From positions 55,338 to 119,337 of the forward strand of contig NZ_JFHL01000015.1 in assembly GCF_003664995.1 (NCBI RefSeq): 64,000 nucleotides of DNA, read 5' to 3'. Source of the stretch: Mesotoga sp. BH458_6_3_2_1. GTDB taxonomy: Bacteria > Thermotogota > Thermotogae > Petrotogales > Kosmotogaceae. A program made the translations under genes and the position numbers. Within the stretch, counting starts at the first letter, position 1. Every line of letters begins with the position of its first letter. Positions 1 through 7,471 of the stretch are shown here, piece after piece. Below the pieces are notes generated by a model. The model did not search any database and was not told the origin of the DNA. It was given only the letters and a program-made list of their open reading frames with translations.

Positions 1-840
1 GAAGGGGTAGACCGCTTTTATTTGTGTGATACGTTTCTTGGAAGTAGATTTATGAACGTTGTTAAGGATCGAATTAAAGAAAGTCCCAGAAAGGATCTCG
101 TGATCTTTAACTCACATTCTGATTATGACCACGTCTGGGGGAACGGAGCGTTCGAGGGGTGCGAAATCGTTGCCCATGAACTTGCAAGAAAAAGAATGGA
201 AGAAAGATGGGACTACGATTTCGAAAATCTGGAAAGATTTCGCGACGGAGATGTTCTGAAAAGACTTCCAAGTATCACCTTCAGTGATCGGTTGGTCTTT
301 GAAGATGACGAAATAGAATTTCGTTATATGCCGGGACACACTCTCTGTTCTTCGGTATGTATCGACAGAAGGGATTCGGTAATCTTCGTAGGAGATCTTG
401 TTGAAGATCCTTTACCACTTACTCTCTGGAGAGATCTGGTAACCTTCACGGAGAGTTTGAAGACTATACTTAAGATGTCGTATCGGACCGTAATTTCTGG
501 ACACTCCGGAATCGTCGGCGACAATCTCGTGAGAAGGAATCTGGAGTATCTGAAGGTTCTTTTCCTTGGTGAAGAAATAGATGTTGAAGAAGGCGAAGAG
601 ACACATTCCTTCAACACAAAGTATCTCGAGTTTCTGCATTATGAAGATATGGCAAGAAAAATTCTTGGCGATAGGTTTGACTTCGTGCAGTTCAAGAGAG
701 AGTTTTGGCAGATGCTCGGAGTCGAAAGGAAATCTTTGAAATTTGAATCGAGATTGATCCGGCAGACTCCTTCTGAAAGACTTGAAGAGATCTGGCCGCA
801 ATATGAAGAGCTTTTGATGAATAGAAAGTATTTCGAATGA
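1..840 (+). CDS. Metallo-beta-lactamase-fold hydrolase, 5'-truncated by the window edge
   Basis: The reading frame is open from base 1, so the true start lies outside the window; a TTG at 22 is in frame but residues before it continue the protein. The metal motif reads HSDYDHVWG, the HxDxDH variant of the HxHxDH motif that is common in small MBL-fold hydrolases. Further ligand regions follow as PGHTLCS, FVGDLVEDP and ISGHSG, in the expected order. The C-terminal third is charged and helical. The family includes glyoxalase II and many thioester or lactone hydrolases; the substrate cannot be told. The next gene upstream is not visible. Confidence 0.8.
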   Translation, partial: EGVDRFYLCDTFLGSRFMNVVKDRIKESPRKDLVIFNSHSDYDHVWGNGAFEGCEIVAHELARKRMEERWDYDFENLERFRDGDVLKRLPSITFSDRLVFEDDEIEFRYMPGHTLCSSVCIDRRDSVIFVGDLVEDPLPLTLWRDLVTFTESLKTILKMSYRTVISGHSGIVGDNLVRRNLEYLKVLFLGEEIDVEEGEETHSFNTKYLEFLHYEDMARKILGDRFDFVQFKREFWQMLGVERKSLKFESRLIRQTPSERLEEIWPQYEELLMNRKYFE

Positions 841-883
841 AAGAGAGTAGAATATTTGGCAAATCTTAGATGGAGGTGAGAGG

Positions 884-967
884 ATGTTTGGATTCACGAT
901 TATTCCTTTGATCATCGGCATCACGGTGGTAGTGGGACTGATTATGTACTTCACGATTGCAAGGTGA
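884..967 (+). CDS. 27-residue single-pass membrane microprotein
   Basis: ATG at 884 is preceded by a good ribosome site (GGAGGTGAG, 872-880), and the ORF ends at TGA 965-967. The peptide is almost entirely one hydrophobic segment (MFGFTIIPLIIGITVVVG then LIMYFTIAR), so it would be a transmembrane helix with a positive C-terminus. A TAGAAT box lies at 848-853, but I see no good -35. It follows the MBL-fold gene by 43 bases and could be cotranscribed. I do not recognise the family. Support is the ribosome site plus the coherent membrane composition; conservation is untested. Confidence 0.5.
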   Translation: MFGFTIIPLIIGITVVVGLIMYFTIAR

Positions 968-1196
968 AACGAGTGACAGAGGCTTATAAGCCAGCATAGC
1001 TCTTATTTTCCTTATCCTTTCAAGTGAATGCTTTTTTGAATATTTCCATGAATGGAACCTTCGGTTGTCTTTGCTCTTCGATCTTAAACTGCTGCCCCTC
1101 AAACGTTAGGAATGATTGAAGGGCAGCTCGATGCATCACTAAACTACTTTAGAGCGATGTTACAATCTCAGGATACTCTCTTTACTGATTACTGAG
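968..1196. other. Intergenic stretch with an imperfect inverted repeat
   Basis: This space lies between the microprotein and the convergent DctP-like gene. It holds an imperfect stem, GCTGCCCCTCAA (1091-1102) against TTGAAGGGCAGC (1116-1127), with one mismatch and a 13-base loop. No T-run follows on either strand, so it is not a convincing intrinsic terminator. A 38-codon ORF on the minus strand (1136 to 1020) has no ribosome site and I do not call it. Confidence 0.3.
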
Positions 1197-2561
1197 TTAC
1201 ATCCCTTCCGAGGCCGAGTGCATTCGGACGTATGCATCTTCGCCCCACACGGCAGAGAAGCGATTCTGGGAGTAGTAGGTTGCCGCCTGCTGGAGCAACC
1301 CATCCTTACAGGGTATCAAGACCTGGACACCGTATTTCTGGGCGAGTTCGCCGATTATTTCGGCTTCAAGCGCTAGAACTTCGGTTTCCATGTATGATCT
1401 CGCCGTGTGCAGTGCCTCGAGAATCCACCCTCTTTGCTCTTCGCTCAGTCTCTTCCATGTGGCCTCGCTAATTGTCGGGTTTACCGATTCGATTTGATGG
1501 CCGGTAAGTATGATGGTCTTTATCGAATCAATGCACTCTTCAGCTGTAACGCATTCAAGGAGCATTTCCGCGCCCTGAATCGAGCCGCAGCTCATCGCAT
1601 CTTCGAGAGTGCTCTGACCCATATAGACGGGAGATGCGCCAAGAGCTTTGCAGGCGTCGAATGAGCCCTGGTAACAGCTTGAGCAGAGTCTCAGCCCTTC
1701 TAGTTGCGAAGGATCTTCGATACCGCTTATGGTTTCGTTTAGGAAGAGATGATGACTACCGCTGTACCAGTTGTCGAGCACCCTAACTCCGGAGTTTGCT
1801 GCGGCTCTATCGAGAAGCTCTGTCATGATTCCGCTCTCCATGGCCTTGTCCATGTGTTCCGCATCCTCGAAGAGGTAAGCTGCAGAGAAGATCGAGAGTT
1901 CAGGAAGGAAGAGCAGGTCGGCAATTGTGCACAGGCTGCAGTCGAATGCCATTACTTCCATTCCGTTGATTACACCGGAAAGAAGTTCTTCGGGGCCGTG
2001 GTTATTAGTATGAAAGATCCTGACGTAAATGTCGCCTCTGCTAAGAGTGTTTACGGTGCTTGCGAAGACCTTCATCGCTTCAACTTTAATATTATCCACG
2101 GGAGCAGAGGTAAAGGCGCTTATGAATATGCTGTACTCCTCTTCTTCCTCCCCTTCTCTGTAGAAGCCATCGACGGCTTCTACTGGTTCATCTCCTTCCC
2201 TGGATGAAGCTGCCGAAGATGCAAAATAGTAGAACTGGGGATCTTCGTATTCCTCTCCTTCTCTGTAGAATCCTCTCGCCTCCATGTTTTCTAGAGTGAC
2301 TGCTTCCAGGTTATCCGGATTATCCTTGACAGGGGGGACATTTGCTGCGAAGTTGTAGAACTCAGGCACTTCTTGTTCTCCATCCGGGTAGAATCCTCTT
2401 GCCTCCATGTTTTCTCTTTTATATGGATCTTCGTTTGTTTCAGCCGAAGTCCATTTGAGTATCTCCTCGAGAGAGATTTCTGGAACCTCGGAAAAAACCG
2501 ATCCGCCAAGCAGTATTAGTGAGACTAAGAGAAAGACTGATACTAGCTTCATTCTTCTCAT
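1197..2561 (-). CDS. Orphan DctP-like (TRAP-type) binding protein with a repeated acidic N-terminus
   Basis: I start at ATG 2561 (MRRMKLVSVFLLVSLILLGG) because GAGGAGGAG lies just upstream; a further in-frame ATG at 2582 would overlap that site. A signal peptide is followed by three diverged repeats, each with GFY(P/R)(D/E)GE and an acidic tract, near residues 52-75, 93-116 and 130-150. The remaining ~300 residues match the DctP fold: the SRGDIYVRIF strand, LEGLRLCSS, KALGASPVYM and a late helix. The usual Arg of the family's IRV motif is replaced (RLCSS). About nine cysteines are present, unusual for this family. No DctQ or DctM permease gene is nearby. It may bind a ligand for another partner or act as a sensor or extracellular protein; TRAP transport itself is unproven. 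Confidence 0.65.
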   Translation of the reverse strand: MRRMKLVSVFLLVSLILLGGSVFSEVPEISLEEILKWTSAETNEDPYKRENMEARGFYPDGEQEVPEFYNFAANVPPVKDNPDNLEAVTLENMEARGFYREGEEYEDPQFYYFASSAASSREGDEPVEAVDGFYREGEEEEEYSIFISAFTSAPVDNIKVEAMKVFASTVNTLSRGDIYVRIFHTNNHGPEELLSGVINGMEVMAFDCSLCTIADLLFLPELSIFSAAYLFEDAEHMDKAMESGIMTELLDRAAANSGVRVLDNWYSGSHHLFLNETISGIEDPSQLEGLRLCSSCYQGSFDACKALGASPVYMGQSTLEDAMSCGSIQGAEMLLECVTAEECIDSIKTIILTGHQIESVNPTISEATWKRLSEEQRGWILEALHTARSYMETEVLALEAEIIGELAQKYGVQVLIPCKDGLLQQAATYYSQNRFSAVWGEDAYVRMHSASEGM

Positions 2562-2578
2562 GTAATCTCCTCCTCGGG

Positions 2579-2598
2579 CCAATAAGGCCTCTTATCGG
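2579..2598. promoter_or_regulatory. Imperfect palindrome upstream of the DctP-like gene
   Basis: CCAATAAG, four bases, then CTTATCGG forms a 20-bp inverted repeat with one mismatch. It sits directly upstream of the ribosome site of the minus-strand gene starting at 2561. Position fits an operator or a 5'-UTR hairpin. Further up, ATATACCC occurs twice (2624-2631 and 2660-2667), and TACCCC (2663-2668) faces GGGGTA (2684-2689). Confidence 0.3.
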
Positions 2599-2830
2599 TT
2601 CGATCGCTTTATGTAAGGACGATATATACCCAGCGGTCTTTTCCTATCGCAACGAGAGTATATACCCCGAATAAGCAGCTGAAGGGGTACATTTGCTTCT
2701 AAGTTAATGGGAACACTTCAAAAAAATCCAGCAAACAAGATTCGTTAGCTATCCGTTCTTTGCATGCCTGTCAACTGGACTGGATTAGTGTATTATGATA
2801 GCAGGTCGTCTCTGAAATGGAGGGTTTTGC

Positions 2831-4216
2831 TTGAGATTCAGAAGTTCCGAAGAAAGAGCGAGAGCAATGGGGACGATGAAGATCCCTTCGCTTCTCATAG
2901 GTCTTTCGATTCCTTCAATAATTGCAATGTTGACAAATGCTATCTACAATCTTGTCGATACTTTCTTCATTGGGCGGATAGGCACAAGCGCCGTAGGCGC
3001 AGTTGCAGTTGCCTTTCCCATATTCAATCTCATAGGAGCCGTCGGCCTGACGTACGGTGTGGGGGCCGCTTCATATGTTTCGCGTCTACTTGGTGCCGGA
3101 GATAAGAGGCAAGCCGATAAAGCAGCATCCACGGCTCTCTTTACAAGTTTTGCCACGGGAATTGCCTTCACAATACTGGGGCTTATATTCCTTGATCCTC
3201 TTCTTACCGCTTTTGGAGCTACCGAGACTATTATGGAGTACGCGAGGGAATACACAATGATAATTATCATGGGGTCGATATTTACCATGATGAACATGAC
3301 CATGAACAATCTCGTTAGGGCGGAAGGCAACGCCCAGAGATTCATGGTTGCTATGGTTTCTGGAGCTCTTCTCAATGTTGCGCTCGATCCTGTCTTCATC
3401 TTCGGATTTGGAATGGGGATCACGGGAGCGGCCGTTGCGACGGTCATCTCTCAGTCTATCTCGACGATTATCATACTCGAGTACTTCGTAAGAAAGAAGA
3501 GTTACACAAATCTATCGATAAGACTGTACAGGTTTTCTCTTCAGATATACTCAGAAATCTTCAAAATTGGGCTCCCGACATTCCTTCGGCAATCCTTGTC
3601 GAGTTTCGCCGTCGCGCTCTTGAATAACGCTGCTGGAAACTACGGGGACCATGCCGTTGCGGCCGTCGGAATAACAATGAGGGTTCTCATGTTGGGCATG
3701 ATGGTTCTATTCGGTTACGGTCAAGCCTTTCAACCGGTTGCGGGCTATAATTACGGTGCGAAGAAGTTTTCGAGGGTTTTCGAAGCTCTGAGATTTTCGG
3801 TGATCGTGACAACGGTTTTTGCATCGGTTTTTGCCATAATCGGATTGACTATACCGGATTCGATTATCAGCATCTTCAGTAACGATCCCGAAGTGATCGA
3901 CGTGGGTTCCAGAGCCTTTAGGGCGGTAAACATCTTCTTTCCGACATTCGGCTTCGTCATAACTTTTACAGTCCTATTTCAGGCTCTTGGAAAGGGATTC
4001 GCGGCAGGATTGCTGTCGATGTCGAAACAAGGTTTCTTCCTTATCCCGGCAGTAATCTTTTTGCCAAGGTTCTTCGGGCTCAACGGGGTCATTTACTCTC
4101 AGACAGTTGCAGATTTCTTTACTCTGTTTGTTGCCGCAATTCTTGCCGTAGCGATTGTCAAGAAACTGAAGGTTCAAAGTAGGGAGCTTTCTCTTGCAGA
4201 GAAAGGTGGCCAGTGA
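2831..4216 (+). CDS. MATE family multidrug/cation antiporter
   Basis: The TTG start at 2831 is placed by GGAGG at 2819-2823. The 461-residue product has the usual twelve hydrophobic segments and the family's N-terminal pattern (IPSIIAMLTNAIYNLVDTFFIG), with the second-half repeat beginning near KIGLPTFLRQSLSSF. MATE proteins export drugs or metabolites in exchange for Na+ or H+; the substrate cannot be read. It stands alone on the plus strand, ending four bases from the convergent isoaspartyl peptidase gene, so it has its own promoter and likely shares 3' space with its neighbour. Confidence 0.9.
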   Translation: MRFRSSEERARAMGTMKIPSLLIGLSIPSIIAMLTNAIYNLVDTFFIGRIGTSAVGAVAVAFPIFNLIGAVGLTYGVGAASYVSRLLGAGDKRQADKAASTALFTSFATGIAFTILGLIFLDPLLTAFGATETIMEYAREYTMIIIMGSIFTMMNMTMNNLVRAEGNAQRFMVAMVSGALLNVALDPVFIFGFGMGITGAAVATVISQSISTIIILEYFVRKKSYTNLSIRLYRFSLQIYSEIFKIGLPTFLRQSLSSFAVALLNNAAGNYGDHAVAAVGITMRVLMLGMMVLFGYGQAFQPVAGYNYGAKKFSRVFEALRFSVIVTTVFASVFAIIGLTIPDSIISIFSNDPEVIDVGSRAFRAVNIFFPTFGFVITFTVLFQALGKGFAAGLLSMSKQGFFLIPAVIFLPRFFGLNGVIYSQTVADFFTLFVAAILAVAIVKKLKVQSRELSLAEKGGQ

Positions 4217-4219
4217 TTC

Positions 4220-5125
4220 CTAGAAGATCAACGGCGGATGACCATCTTTCATTATAGCCCACGACATATCTTTTGAAGTGTGCCCAATCCCGATATTTCC
4301 ATACCTATCGATTGCTATTAGACCGCATTCGCACTCGGAGTATCTTGCTCTCTCCAGAGCTATGTCAACTGCTTTTTGGGCTGGATACTGTTCCATAAAG
4401 AAAGCTACCAGCCTGCTCAGAGTGAGTTTCATAATCTTTTCTCCATGGCCCGTTGCAGAAACTGCACCGAATGAGTCTGCGTAGGTTCCTGCACCGATAA
4501 TTGGAGTATCGCCGACCCTTCCGAAACTCTTCATTGACATTCCGCCTGTCGACGTCCCTGCAACCATTCTTCCATGGTCATCTATGGCAACCGCTCCACA
4601 GGTGGAGTGATACTCTTGTGCCTTTCTGGCCAGCGAGATGCTTTTCCCAAAACGTGTCTTTTCGCCTCTTTCAATTCTTTCCAGTTCACCCTTCCACTGC
4701 TGGTATCTGTGAGGAACAACGAGGGCGTCATCTCTGGGAAATTCCAATACTTTAACAAATTCCTCTAGTTCGGCTCCTGCGAGCAAAACATGATCGGTTT
4801 GCTCCATGACGGCCCGTGCCACCATTATGGGATGCAGAATTCTCTTCAGCCCGGAAACTGCTCCCGCATTCAGATTATTGTCCATTATCGCGGCGTCCAT
4901 TTCAATCTGGCCATTGTAGTTAAGTACCGATCCCCTGCCGCAATTAAATGTAGGGTTCTCTTCCATCTTGGACACGGCGGCTATTACGGCTTCTTCAGAG
5001 CTGTTTCTTTCTTCAAGAGTGGAGTACCCATGTATGACTGCTTCTTCAACTCCTCTCCTGTGTTCATCGAAGTCCTTGTCACTCTTGAAGCTTCCTGTAC
5101 CGCCGTGTACAATGATGGTTTTCAT
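4220..5125 (-). CDS. Isoaspartyl peptidase / L-asparaginase (Ntn hydrolase)
   Basis: ATG 5125 is preceded by GGGGTG and gives the typical family start MKTIIVHGGTGSF. The 301-residue precursor has the autoproteolysis site before the nucleophile Thr in STCGAVAIDDHGRMVAGTST, with the later GTYAD and ATGHGE motifs of the beta subunit. The family self-cleaves and removes isoaspartyl dipeptides or asparagine. There is no signal peptide, so it acts in the cytoplasm. It lies 176 bases downstream of an RpiR-type regulator on the same strand and may be its target, which would tie it to peptide or amino-sugar recycling; that link is inference. Confidence 0.88.
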   Translation of the reverse strand: MKTIIVHGGTGSFKSDKDFDEHRRGVEEAVIHGYSTLEERNSSEEAVIAAVSKMEENPTFNCGRGSVLNYNGQIEMDAAIMDNNLNAGAVSGLKRILHPIMVARAVMEQTDHVLLAGAELEEFVKVLEFPRDDALVVPHRYQQWKGELERIERGEKTRFGKSISLARKAQEYHSTCGAVAIDDHGRMVAGTSTGGMSMKSFGRVGDTPIIGAGTYADSFGAVSATGHGEKIMKLTLSRLVAFFMEQYPAQKAVDIALERARYSECECGLIAIDRYGNIGIGHTSKDMSWAIMKDGHPPLIF

Positions 5126-5301
5126 ACCAACACCCCGCTCCAAATGGATAATGGGTCTTAAAAGAAAAGAGAACATTCCTCGTTAAACTAAAGAATAAGA
5201 AAGCCACAAATGGTAAAAAAGCAATTCCCCACTTCGATTCCATCGTATTTCTTAAGACTAAAGCAGATTCATTTAGCTTTTTGCTTACACCAGACCTATT
5301 T

Positions 5302-6159
5302 CTACCGGTCCTCCATACTTATAGCTCTGTAGCCTCTTTCCTCCACTTCAAATAGCTTTTTCATTTCCTCCATGCCTGTCTGTTTCTCACTTAGGATAAT
5401 GAAGTTCCCTATCATTTCCGCTACTGCAACGGGTCCAACGAAGGAATTCCCAAACAGAAGTGAGTTGTTCTCGCATACTATTACCGAATAGGCTCTAGAA
5501 TAGATAGGACATTCAATCGAATCCGTTACAAGGAGGGTCCGAACCTTCCTCTCGCCTGCAAAATCGACCATGTATTCTATCTCTTTCGAGTAGGGAGGAA
5601 AGGTCATTACAACGAGAACATCAGCTCTGTCCATAAGCTTTATGGTATACGAGAAATCAGAAATTGACCCCGTCAGAAGCCATGTTGGTTTATTCTGTAG
5701 AACTGATATGGTGTACTGCATAAGAGAGACAACATTCTTTGTGGCTCCAAATCCACCGAAGTAGATACTCCTGGCTGACTTAATTGACTCCACCCATTTA
5801 TGGATCTCTTCTCCTATTCCGGAGATGGTGTTTTTGAGATTGTTAATCTCATTTTGAGCGAGCAACTTCAGCTGGTTTTCGATAGGAGCTCTGTCAAGAT
5901 CAGTAGTCGCGATCTTTTCATATGGCGATAGCCTTCTTCTAAGTTCACTCTGGATCGACTTTTTCAGTTCATTGAATCCCGAGAAACCGAGACGCCTGGA
6001 GAATCTAACTACAGATGCCTTGCTCGCGCCTGCCATAGAGCTGAGTTCTTCAATGGACATGAATCCCACCTGCGAGTATTCTTTGAGAATGTAGGTTGCA
6101 ATCCTTTTATAAGCTGGAGATAAATCGTCTTTGATTCTCGCTATTTCTTCGGATACCAT
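5302..6159 (-). CDS. RpiR/MurR-family transcriptional regulator
   Basis: The protein has an N-terminal HTH_6 domain (SPAYKRIATYIL through SMAGASKASVVRFSRRLGFSG) and a C-terminal SIS domain (residues ~120-260) that in this family binds phosphosugars. ATG 6159 suits AAGGGTG; a GTG at 6168 is possible but overlaps that site. Two tandem inverted repeats lie upstream (6201-6220 and 6231-6250), which suggests autoregulation. It reads towards the isoaspartyl peptidase gene. The SIS segment has no clear sugar-specific signature, so the effector is open. Confidence 0.88.
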   Translation of the reverse strand: MVSEEIARIKDDLSPAYKRIATYILKEYSQVGFMSIEELSSMAGASKASVVRFSRRLGFSGFNELKKSIQSELRRRLSPYEKIATTDLDRAPIENQLKLLAQNEINNLKNTISGIGEEIHKWVESIKSARSIYFGGFGATKNVVSLMQYTISVLQNKPTWLLTGSISDFSYTIKLMDRADVLVVMTFPPYSKEIEYMVDFAGERKVRTLLVTDSIECPIYSRAYSVIVCENNSLLFGNSFVGPVAVAEMIGNFIILSEKQTGMEEMKKLFEVEERGYRAISMEDR

Positions 6160-6200
6160 TGGTATCACCCTTCGGAAAGAAATTGATTATTCATGTATTC

Positions 6201-6250
6201 TATGAAAATATCTTTTCATAATGATAGCATATTGAAACTATATTTTCATA
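6201..6250. promoter_or_regulatory. Two tandem RpiR-type operator candidates
   Basis: Site 1, TATGAAAATATCTTTTCATA (6201-6220), is a perfect inverted repeat with 8-base arms and a 4-base centre. Site 2, ATTGAAACTATATTTTCATA (6231-6250), is a degenerate copy starting exactly 30 bp later, close to three helical turns. They lie 42 bases or more upstream of the RpiR start. RpiR proteins commonly bind GAAA-n-TTTC palindromes, so self-regulation is likely. Confidence 0.55.
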
Positions 6251-6496
6251 ACAGCACATACTTCTTCTCGCTAGAAACAAAGATGATCACTGAACTATGG
6301 AAGCTTGGATCTTGATCTTGATCCTCCACTTTTAGAGATTCAGTCTGATTGATTTGATATGTTGAAGATCCATTGGAGTAATTTGGAGGCGTAATACATC
6401 ATAGTTAAATCTACTCAAGAGGGTGTTATTCTATGTAACAGCGCAGATGATAGAATATAGTTACATTAATTAGGAGCTGGGTTATAAACAACTGAG
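6251..6496. other. AT-rich divergent intergenic space
   Basis: This stretch separates the RpiR gene from the plus-strand gene at 6497. It contains TGTAAC (about 6435) and GTTACA (about 6462) as an inverted pair about 20 bases apart, with TAGAAT between them. I see no ORF with a ribosome site and no RNA gene. Confidence 0.2.
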
Positions 6497-7429
6497 ATGG
6501 ATGGCCATGATGTCTTGACTCACAAATGCATGGATATGGAAAAAGCCTTTCTATCTGAGGAAGTCGAGATTAAACCGTACTGCTATCGGGCTTATGATCA
6601 GGGTCCGTACAATAGCTCTAAGGATGGTTTTGAAGATTACCTCGGAAGGCCGTACCTCTCACGTTCAGATGAGGAGCTGTACTTACCCTTTTTCGACAAT
6701 AAGCTTCCAAGAAGTGGTAGAGCTCCCGCATGGCAGATTCTGACAGTTTATTCATATGAGCCCGACTTTGGCATGGATGAAGGCTTAAGTCTTTCACCTT
6801 TACAGAGATTCATGGGGGGAAGTGGAACTTGGCGTCATGAGGAGTTTCATATTCTTCTCCGATTCGGTGAAGTGATAGATAGATTTCTACACTTCGACCG
6901 TTTGAGTATGCTGGCCAATGAGAAGAGAGATAGATATTGGGTTCTAAGATTCGCTGCCAGGGCTCTCCACTATCTTGAGGACTGCGGAACACCTTATCAC
7001 ACCTCTCCCGGCTCTCCCGTCGAAATTTTCAAGATACCCTTTCTGTACAGGAAGCAGTTCAAGAAAATCAGCTTCTATCACAAATTTCACGACAGATATC
7101 TGGGCTACCGATTGTGGAGAGGCTACAAACCTTTTTTGGAGGAGATAGAGGGGACTGAGGTCGGCATCTTCGATGGACTCGAAAAAATGGCGGAGACAAT
7201 TAGAAGGAGAGCCCTCAATCTTCTGCCCGAGGTGGAACTGTCTGTGAAAAGACTTATCGGCGGCAATTCCTTCGAGAATCCATCGCCAGAGTTGTCAAAG
7301 GAGTATTATGACAAACTCGTCAGTTCCCAGGATACCCGTAGACTGGATGAAGTAAGCTGCAAGGTACTTCGTAATCTCTCTTCGGGAGTGAAGTTTTACC
7401 TGAATAGGCTGGAAAGAAGGCTTAACTGA
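6497..7429 (+). CDS. Phospholipase C / P1-nuclease-like zinc protein
   Basis: The 310-residue protein contains HDVLTHKCM near the N-terminus, RHEEFH near residue 113 and ALHYLEDCGTPYHT near residue 155, later FYHKFHDRY. These spaced His/Asp/Glu residues resemble the trinuclear zinc site of bacterial phospholipase C and S1/P1 nucleases. ATG 6497 follows an in-frame stop nine bases upstream; the GGAG at about 6471 is too far to be ideal, so the start is only fairly sure. There is no signal peptide, which is unusual for secreted members. The substrate is unknown. Confidence 0.6.
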   Translation: MDGHDVLTHKCMDMEKAFLSEEVEIKPYCYRAYDQGPYNSSKDGFEDYLGRPYLSRSDEELYLPFFDNKLPRSGRAPAWQILTVYSYEPDFGMDEGLSLSPLQRFMGGSGTWRHEEFHILLRFGEVIDRFLHFDRLSMLANEKRDRYWVLRFAARALHYLEDCGTPYHTSPGSPVEIFKIPFLYRKQFKKISFYHKFHDRYLGYRLWRGYKPFLEEIEGTEVGIFDGLEKMAETIRRRALNLLPEVELSVKRLIGGNSFENPSPELSKEYYDKLVSSQDTRRLDEVSCKVLRNLSSGVKFYLNRLERRLN

Positions 7430-7471
7430 AAGTCGCTTGGAACTTCCTTATCACTGGAAAAGCCGCCTGGA

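Noticed and set aside
1020..1136. 38-codon minus-strand ORF with a protein-like C-terminal sequence.
   Set aside because: No ribosome site, no promoter, and it overlaps the inverted repeat at 1091-1127; nothing beyond an open frame supports it.
2831..2870. ATG at 2867 considered as the start of the MATE gene.
   Set aside because: GGAGG is spaced correctly for TTG 2831, not for that ATG.
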